This document shows, one piece after another, positions 56,490-64,000 of a stretch of 64,000 nucleotides of DNA. Source of the stretch: Theropithecus gelada. Lineage: Eukaryota; Chordata; Mammalia; Primates; Cercopithecidae. Position 1 is the first letter of the stretch. Every line of letters begins with the position of its first letter. The notes under the pieces are model-generated. The model had not been told where the DNA came from and ran no database searches. It saw nothing but the letters and a program-made list of their open reading frames with translations. The stretch lies in NCBI RefSeq assembly GCF_003255815.1, contig NC_037673.1:162553427-162617426 (forward strand), read 5' to 3'. A program made the translations under genes and the position numbers.

Positions 56490-58550
56490 CTGGAAAGAGT
56501 CTATATTAATGAATTTTTGCATGGGGATATCCAGTTGTCACAAGACCATTTGTTGAAAACACTATCCCTATTGGATTTTCTTGGTGAAATGCAATTGTCT
56601 GCAAATGTAACAGTTTGTTTCTGAACTCTCAATTCTATTCCATTGATCTGTATGTCTGTCCTTATTCCATCATCACTTTGTCCTGATTTCTGTAGCTTTG
56701 TAATAACTTTCAAAGTTGGGAAATGTGAATCTTCCAATTTTCTTATTTTTCAATATTGTTTTGTCTCTTCTGGATTCCTTATGTGTCCATAAGAATGTTA
56801 AGATCATCCTTACAATTTCTGGAAAAGATGCCAGCCAGCTGGGATTTTGACACATGGATTGTGTTGAATCTGTAGATCAGTTTGGGGAATATAACCATCT
56901 TAACAATATTATGTTTTCCCATCCACAAACATGGAATTTCTTTGAATTTATTTATATATCTTTTTAATTTCTTCCCATATTGTTTTGTACTTTTTTTTGT
57001 TACATTTAGTTGTAGTTATTTTATTATTTTTGATGCTATTATAAATTGAATTATTGTGTTAAAGTGGTGGTGAAAATTTTCATTGCTAGTGTATAAAAAT
57101 AAAATAGATTTTTATATTTTCATTCTGTATACTGTCAAACTTATTTATTACTTCTAATAATTTTTAAAGGATTTCCTAGAATTTTCTATATTCAAGATCA
57201 TAGCATTTGTAAACATAGATAATTTTAAGTCTTCAATTCCAGTCTAGATATCATTTATTTCTTTCTTTTTGCCTAATTGCCCTGTCTAGAACTAACAGTG
57301 CATACAAGTGGTACAAGTGAATGTCCTTGTCTTTTTCTTAACCTTAGGGCAAAGCATTAAGTCTTTCAGTATTAAGTAGGATGTTAGCTAAGGGTTTTTA
57401 AATAAATGCTTTTTATGAGATGGAGGAATTTCTATTCTATTTTTAGTTGTTGTTTTTATCATGAAAGCGTGTTGGATTTCGCCAAATGCTTTTTCTGCAC
57501 CTATTGAGACTATCACGTAAGTTTTGTGAGTTACTCTATTGATATGACATATGACAATAACTGGTTTTTAAAAGTCAGACCACACTTGAGTTTGTGGAAT
57601 GAATTCTACTTGGTCATCTTGTGTAATTATTTTTATATGTTAGATTTTGTTTGGTTGTTAGTGGAGGAGTTTCCAAACTATATTCATAAGCAACATTTAT
57701 CTGTAGTTTTATTTTTCTTGTGATTTTCTTTTTCAGGTTTTGACATGAAAATTAACACTGACTTCATAGAACAAGCCAGGGAGTGTTATTTTTCTATTTT
57801 TTGGAAGAGTTTGTAAGAATTGGTTTTAATTCTTCTTAAATGTTTGGTACAACTTACCGGTAAAGCTGTCTGGATTTTGGCCCTTTTGTTTTTTGTGGGG
57901 ATTTTTTAGTTACTAATTTGATCTCTTTGTTTTTATAGATTTATTCAGATTTTCTATTCCTGTTTCAGTTCAGTTTCAGTAGTTTTTCTCTTTCTAAGAA
58001 AGTGTCAGTTTTTCTAAGTTATCTAATTAGTTGGTATAGAGCTATTCCCTGATGATCCTTTTTATTTCTGGAAGCCCAGCAGTGATGACCAACCCCTTAC
58101 CCCTATTCCATTCTTGATTTTATTAATTTGAGTCTTTTCTCTCTATTATTTTTCTTCTTGTTGTTCAGTGTAGTTAAAAGTTTTTTCAATTTTATTGACC
58201 TTTTCAAAGAACCTACTTTCAGTTTTGTTGATTTTTGTTTGTTTTTCTATTTCCTAGTTCATTAATCTCACTCTAATTTTCATTATTTCCTTTGTCTATT
58301 TGCTTTAGATTAACAATGTTCTTCTTTTTCCAGTGTCATAAAGGTAGAAAGTACATTGTATCCTTGAGGTTGTTCTTTTTTTAAAAAAAAATAGATGTTT
58401 ATGGCCATATATTCCTCTGTAAACACTGCTTTACCTGCATCCCATGAGTTTCTGTATGTTGTGTCTTCATTTGCATTCATATTGAAGTATTTTCTAATTT
58501 TCTTCATTATTTCTTCTTTCACCCATTGCTTATGTTGGGGTATGTTATTT

Positions 58551-58850
58551 TTTTTTTTTTTTTTTTGAGACGGAGTCTCACGCTGTCACCCAGGCTGGAG
58601 TGCAGTGGCCGGATCTCAGCTCACTGCAAGCTCCGCCTCCCGGGTTCAGGCCATTCTCCTGCCTCCGCCTCCCGAGTAGCTGGGACTACAGGCGTCCGCC
58701 ACCCCGGCCGGCTAGTTTTTTGTATTTTTTTAGTAGAGACGGGGTTTCACCGTGTTAACCAGGATGGTCTCGATCTCCTGACCTTGTGATCCGCCCGTCT
58801 CGGCCTCCCAAAGTGCTGGGATTACAGGCTTGAGCCACCGCGCCCGGCCG
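58551..58850 (-). mobile_element. Old World monkey-type AluY, full length, young
   Basis: Complement-strand AluY with cercopithecid markers: 'gtggccggatctcagctcac', 'ccggctagttttttgtattt', 'gcccgtctcggcc' and 'aggcttgagccaccgcgccc'. A perfect 19-bp target duplication ATGTTGGGGTATGTTATTT lies at 58532-58550 and 58851-58869. CpGs are largely intact. Inserted in L1M. Confidence 0.97.
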
Positions 58851-60504
58851 ATGTTGGGGTATGTTATTTACTTTCAACACACATGTAACTTGACTCCTGT
58901 TATTGACTTCAAATTTTGTTCCATGTGGTTGAAAACATATTGTGCATAATTTAACTCATTTTAAATGTATGGAGGACTTGTTTTATTATGTAGCAGATGG
59001 TCTATCCCAGAGTTTTCCACGTGGACTTGAGAGAATACTCTGTTGCAGTTGTGTAGAATGTTCCATAGGTGTCTTTTAGGTCCAGTTGGCTTATCGTGTT
59101 CCTCAAGTTTTATATTATCTTGTTGATTTCCTGCCAAGCAGTTCTCACTACAATTGAAACTGAAGTATTAAAGTACCCAACTATCATTACTGAATTCCCT
59201 ATTTTGGGAATTCCCTTTAATTCTTTCACTTTTTGCTTCATGTAATCTGAGGCTCTGTTTGCATCTGTATTTAGGCCAGTATAAGTTTATAATTATATCA
59301 TGCAATAAATTGAGACATTTATCATTATAAAATTTCTCAAGCTCTTGTAATTTTAAATTTTAAAGTTTATTTTGACTGATAGTACACTAGCCACTGCAGC
59401 ATTCATGTTATAGCTATTTGCATAATATATTTTTTTCCTTATTTTACTTTCAACCAATTTTTTTCAATCTATTTTTATCTGTGATGTAAAGTATTTTTCT
59501 TGAGGACAGGACAGCATCTACTTAGCTACATCTTAACTTATGAGAATGCAGGTTAGATTTATACAAAGCTAATTCTAGTGAGATATAGAAACGTTACTCC
59601 TATATAACTCTATTTCTTCTTCATTTTTTGCTATTATTATATACATATTGCATCTATATATTGTTACCACAGCAATAGTACATTGTTATAACTATATATG
59701 TCTCATAGATTCTGAGAGAATAAAAGAGAATAATTATATATTTACACAATTTGTTATGTTCACTTGGTCATTTACAATATCTACTTTCCGCAATTTATTT
59801 TGGTGGATTAAAGTTCTCATCTGGTGTCACTTCCTTGCTTCAATACAACTTTGTTCCTGCTTGTCTTCTGCTACTGTCAAAAGTATCACCTATCTGTATG
59901 TTAAAATCTAACAATACAATTATACACATAATTTTTATATAATTGCTTTATAAATCAGTTGAGAAAATCAGGGAGAACAAACATGAACTTAAACTATCAT
60001 TTTGTAAGTACATAATTACTTTTACAAGCATGCTTCATTTCTTCATGTGGATTTGAATTACTGCCTGGGTTCACTTGCTTTCAGTCTAAAGAAATTATTT
60101 TAGTATTTTTTGTAAGTCAGGCCTGCTATCAACAAATTCTCCCACTTCTCATTCATCTAAGAGGGTTTTTATTATTTCCCTTTCATTTTTGAAAGATACT
60201 TCTCCTGCCGTACTTTTAACACTATTGTTTGACAGTGTTTCTCTTTCAGCACTGTGAATGTGTCATCCAACTACCTTTGGACTTCATTGTCTCTGATGAG
60301 AAGTCCACTGTTAATCTTATTAAAATTTTCTTGAATATGAATCACTTTTCTCTTGCAGATTTAATATCTTCTCTTTGTCTCTGGCTTATAACCTTTTTAC
60401 TCTGATGTGTCTGTGTGTAGATCTTTTTGAACTTATCCTATTTCAAAATTTTGGGGCTTTGTGGATATGTGGATAATTGTTTTTTAAATCAAATTTGTCA
60501 AGTT

Positions 60505-63500
60505 TTATATATATATACTTTAAGTTCTGAGATACATGTGCAGAGCATGCAGGTTTGTTACATAGACATACATGTGCCATGGTGGTTTGCTGCACCCATC
60601 AAGCCATCAGCTACATTAGCTATTTGTCCTAATGCTCTCCCTCCCCTCATCCCCCACCCCCGCCGACAGGCCTGTGTATGTGATGTTTCCCTCCCTGTGT
60701 CACGTGTTCTCATTGTTCAACTCCTACTTATTAGTGAGAACATGAGGTGTTTGGTTTTCTGCTCCTGTGTTGGCTTGCTGAGAATGATGGTTTCCAGCTT
60801 CATCCATGTCCCTGCAAAGGACATGAACTCATCCTTTTTTATGGCTGCATAGTATTCCATGGTGTATATGTGCCACATTTTCTTTATCCAGTCTATCATT
60901 GATGGGCATTTGAGTTGGTTCCAAGTCTTTGCTATTGTGAATTGTGCTGTAATAAACATATGTGTGCATGTGTCTTTATAGTAAAATGATTTATAATCCT
61001 TTGGGGGTACATACCCAGTAGTGGGATTGCTGAGTCAAATGGTATTTCTGGTTCTAGATCCTTAAGGAATCGCCACACTGTCTTCCACAATGGTTGAACT
61101 AATTTACACTCCCATCAACAGTGTAAAAGCATTCCTATTTCTTCACATCCTCTCCAGCATCTGTTGTTTCCTGATTTTTTAATGATCGCCTTTCTAACTG
61201 CCATGAGATGATATCTCATTGTGGTTTTGATTTGCATTTCTCTAATGACCAATGATGATGAGCCTTTTTTCATCTGTTTTTTGGCCATATAAATGTCTTC
61301 TTTTGAGAAGTGTCTGTTCATACCTTTCTCCCACTTTTTGATAGGGTTGTTTTTTTCTTGTAAATTTGTTTGAGTTCCTTGTAGATTCTGGATATTAGCC
61401 CTTTGTCAGAAGGATAGATTGCAAAAATTTTCTTCCATTCTGCAGGTTACCTGTTCACGCTGATAATAGTTTCTTTTACTTTTCAGAAGCTCTTTAGTTT
61501 GATTAGATACCATTTGTCTATTTTGGATTTTGTTGCCATTGTTTTTGGTGTTTCAGTCATGAAGTCTGCCCATGCCTATGTCTTGAATTGTATCGAATTG
61601 TATTGCCTGCATTTTCTTCTAGGGTTTCAATGGTTTTAGGTCTTACGTTTAAGTCTTTAAACCATTTTGAGTTCATTTTTGTATATGGTGTAAGGAAGGG
61701 GTCCAGTTTCAGTTTTATGCATATGGTTACCCAGTTTTCCTCAACACTCTTTATTAAATAGGGAATCCTTCCCCTATTGCTTTTGTCAGGTTTGTAAAAG
61801 ATCAGATGGTTGTAGATGTGTGGTGTTATTTCTGAGGCCTCTGTTCTGTTCCATTGGTCTATGTATCTGTTTTAGCACAAGTACCATACTCTTTTGGTAA
61901 CTGTAGCCTTTTAGTCTAGTTTGAAGTCAGGTAGCTTTGATGCCTCCACCTTTGTTCTTTTGGCTTAGGATTGTCTTGGGAATGTGGGTTCTTTTTTGGT
62001 TCCATATGAAATTTAAAGTAGTTTTTTCTAATTCTATGAAAGTCAAAGGTAACTTGATGGGGATAACATTGAATATATAAATTACTCAGGGCAGTATGGC
62101 CATTTTCACGATACTGATTCTTCCTATCCATGGGCACAGAATGATTTTCCATTTGTTTGTGTCCTCTCTTATTTCCTTGAGCAGTGGTTTGTAATTCTCC
62201 TTGAAGAGGTCCTTCACATCCCTTGTAAGTTGTATTCCTAGGCATTTTATTCTCTTTGTAGCATTTGTGAATGGGAGTTCACTCATGATGTGGCTCTCTG
62301 TTTGTCTATTATTGGTGTATAGGAATGCTTATGATTTTTCCACATTGATTTTGTGTCCTGAGATTTTGCTTAAAAGTTTAAGTAGATTTTGGGCTGAGAC
62401 GATGGAGTTTTCTAAATATACAATCATGTCATCTGCAAACAGAGAGATTTGACTTCCTCGCTTTCTATTTGAATACCCTTTATTTCTTTCTCTTGCCTGA
62501 TTGCCCTGGCCAGAAGTTCCAATACTATTTTGAATAGGAGTGGTGACACAGGGCATCCTTGTTTTGTGCTGGTTTTCAAAGGGAATGCTTCCAGGTTTTG
62601 CCCATTCAATATAATATTGGCTGTAGGTTTTTGATAAATAGCTCTTATTATTTTGAGATATGTTCCATCAATATCTACTTTATTGAGAGTTGTTGGCATG
62701 AAGAGGTGTTGAATTTTATTGAAGGCCTTTTCTGTATCTATTGAGATAATCATATGGTTTTGGTCATTTATTCTTTTTGTGTGATGGATTACATTTATTG
62801 ATTTGCATATATTGAACCAGTCTTTCATGCCAGGGATGAAGTCAACTTGAATGTGGTGGATCAGCTTTTTGAGGTGCTGCTGGATTCAGTTTGCCAGTAT
62901 TTTATTGAAGATTTTCACATCAATATTCATCAGGGATATTGGCCTGAAATTCTCTTTTTTTATTATGTCTCTGGCAGGTTTTGGTATCAGGATGATGCTG
63001 GCCTCATAAAATGAGTTAGGGAGGAGTGCCTCTTTTTCTATTGTTTGGAATAGTTTCAGAAGGAATGGTACCAGCTCCTCTTTGTACCTCTGATAGAATT
63101 CAGCTGTGAATCTGCCTGGTCCTGGGCTTTTTTTGGTTGGTAGGCTATTAATTACTGCCTCAATTTCAGAGCTTATTATTGTTCTATTCAGGGATTTGAC
63201 TTCTTCCTAGTTTAGTCTTGGGAGAGTGTATGAGTCCAGGAATTTAGCCATTTGTTCTAGATTTTCTAGTTTATTTGCATAGAGGTGTTTATAGTATTCT
63301 TTGATGGTAGTTTGTATTTCTGTGGGATCAGTGGTGATATCCCCTTTATCATTTTCTATGGTTTCTATTTGATTCTTCTCTTTTTCTTCTTTATTAGTCT
63401 GGCTACCAGTCTAGCTATTTTGTTAATCTTTTCAAAAATCCAGCTCCTGGATTCATTGATGTTTTGAATGGTTTTTCATGTCTCTATTTCCTTCAGTTCT

Positions 63501-64000
63501 GCTCTGATCTTAGTTATTTCTTGTCTTCTGCTAGCTTTTGAATTTGTTTGCTCTTGCTTCTCTACTTCTTTTTATTGGGAAGTTAGGGTGTCAATTTTAG
63601 ATCTTTCCTGCTTTCTCCTGTGGGCATTTAGTGCTATAAATTTCCCTCTAAACACTGCTTTAGCTGTGTCCCAGAGATTCTGGTATGTTGTGTCTTTGTG
63701 CTCATTGGTTTCAAAGAACATCTTTATTTATGCCTTCATTTTGTTATTTACCCAGTAATCATTTAGGACTAGGTTGTTTAGTTTGCATGTAGTTTTGTGG
63801 TTTAGAGTGAGTTTCTTTATCCTGAGTTCTAATTTGATTGCACTGGGGTCTGAGAGACTGTTATGATTTCTGTTATTTTACATTTGCTGAGAAGGGTTTT
63901 ACTTCCAATTATGTGACCAATTTTAGAATAAGTGTGATATGGTGCTGAGAAGAATGTATATTCTGATGATCTGGGGTGGAGAGTTCTGTAGATGTCTATT
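60505..64000 (-). mobile_element. L1P LINE, 3' part, continues past the window
   Basis: Antisense L1 starting with the 3' UTR ('actttaagttctgagatacatgtgcag', 'catgtgccatggtggtttgctgcaccc') and running through ORF2 to the right edge ('ctgatgatctggggtggagagttctgtagatg', an ORF2 N-terminal-side region). Less diverged than the L1M it lies in. The 3' UTR style with 'gctacattagctatttgtcctaatgctctccctcccc' fits a middle-aged L1PA/L1PB rather than the youngest subfamilies. Confidence 0.93.
60717..64000 (-). pseudogene. L1 ORF2 (endonuclease/reverse transcriptase), broken and partial
   Basis: ORF2 ends with the stop near 60717 and is entered from the right edge. It survives as separate short frames. 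The C-terminal piece is 60717-60959 (with IYTMEYYAAIKKDEFMSF), then 61115-61321, 62086-62286, 62329-62556 and 62424-62828. The catalytic FADD motif of the reverse transcriptase is at about 62439-62428 in one frame, while the upstream RT segment is in another, showing at least one frameshift; several stops follow. Intact ORF2 has about 1275 codons, so this copy cannot make an active protein. The plus-strand frame of 141 codons at 60427-60852 is its complement. Confidence 0.88.

Larger units (their letters stand above)
53215..60505 (-). mobile_element. Long L1M, minus strand, split by later insertions
   Basis: Read on the plus strand as antisense L1: 3' UTR at 53225-53657 ('tctaggcaaccaccaatctactttctctctctataggtttg'), ORF2 3' part from 55454 ('tatgcacatttgtgtacaagtttttatgtggaca'), the reverse-transcriptase region at about 57180-57660, the ORF2 N-terminal part at about 58000-59450, and the ORF1 side up to 60505 ('tgtctctgatgagaagtccactgttaatcttatt'). 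Insertions: MaLR 53658-55448, Alu 56189-56489, AluY 58551-58850, and L1P from 60505. Without them about 4.9 kb remain. Stops and frameshifts are frequent, so no ORF is intact. Confidence 0.88.

Noticed and set aside
60427..60852. 141-codon plus-strand open frame
   Set aside because: It is antisense to the L1 3' UTR and ORF2 end, so it is a shadow of the L1 on the other strand.
1..64000. CRISPR arrays, bacterial operons, phage or plasmid features
   Set aside because: No regularly spaced repeats, ribosome binding sites or long collinear frames. The repeat content is primate throughout.

Overview
The window is nuclear DNA from a primate. It is AT-rich, and almost all of its recognisable content is interspersed repeats. 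I see no bacterial-style operon, CRISPR array, RNA gene or convincing protein-coding gene. The repeat set is catarrhine: 22 Alu copies (J, S and Y ages), L1P and L1M elements, L2, MIR, MaLR LTRs and hAT fossils. Two Alus, at 40.47 kb and 58.55 kb, carry the diagnostic changes of the AluY lineage expanded in Old World monkeys, so the source is most likely a cercopithecid (macaque, baboon or relative) rather than a human or other ape. The stretch reads as a gene desert or a large intron.

Layout. From 0 to 4.9 kb: mostly unique DNA with two Alus, an L2 scrap, and a composite local duplication at 1678-1840. From 4.9 to 8 kb: an old LTR/ERVL-like mosaic that repeats itself, plus an Alu. From 8 to 16.5 kb: ancient L2/MIR scraps, an MLT1 LTR, an Alu half, and long unique stretches. 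From 16.5 to 22 kb: a cluster of five Alus, a MaLR LTR with an Alu inside it, and a 177-base homopyrimidine tract. From 22 to 28 kb: mostly unique, including a splice-flanked open frame on the minus strand at 24.23-24.55 kb. From 28 to 36 kb: two hAT fossils, a 5'-inverted (twin-primed) L1 bracketed by a 165-bp direct duplication, a decayed minus-strand L1M, and a plus-strand L1M carrying two Alus. From 36 to 53 kb: long repeat-poor DNA interrupted by five Alus (40.5, 44.9, 48.5, 50.7 and 51.5 kb), a kilobase-scale L2, MIRs, and a pair of 80-bp direct repeats 1 kb apart. From 53.2 to 64 kb: one nest of transposons, in which a long minus-strand L1M was split by a MaLR provirus (itself holding two Alus), two further Alus, and a younger L1P whose broken ORF2 runs off the right edge.

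No gene network can be described. The parts tell an insertion history: L2, MIR and L1M are oldest, then MaLR and hAT, then AluJ, L1P and AluS, and last AluY and the monkey-specific AluY. The items most worth checking are the candidate exon, the two locally templated duplications, the duplication around the inverted L1, and several repeat-free blocks that could be conserved regulatory DNA. I did not find evidence of a new biological system.
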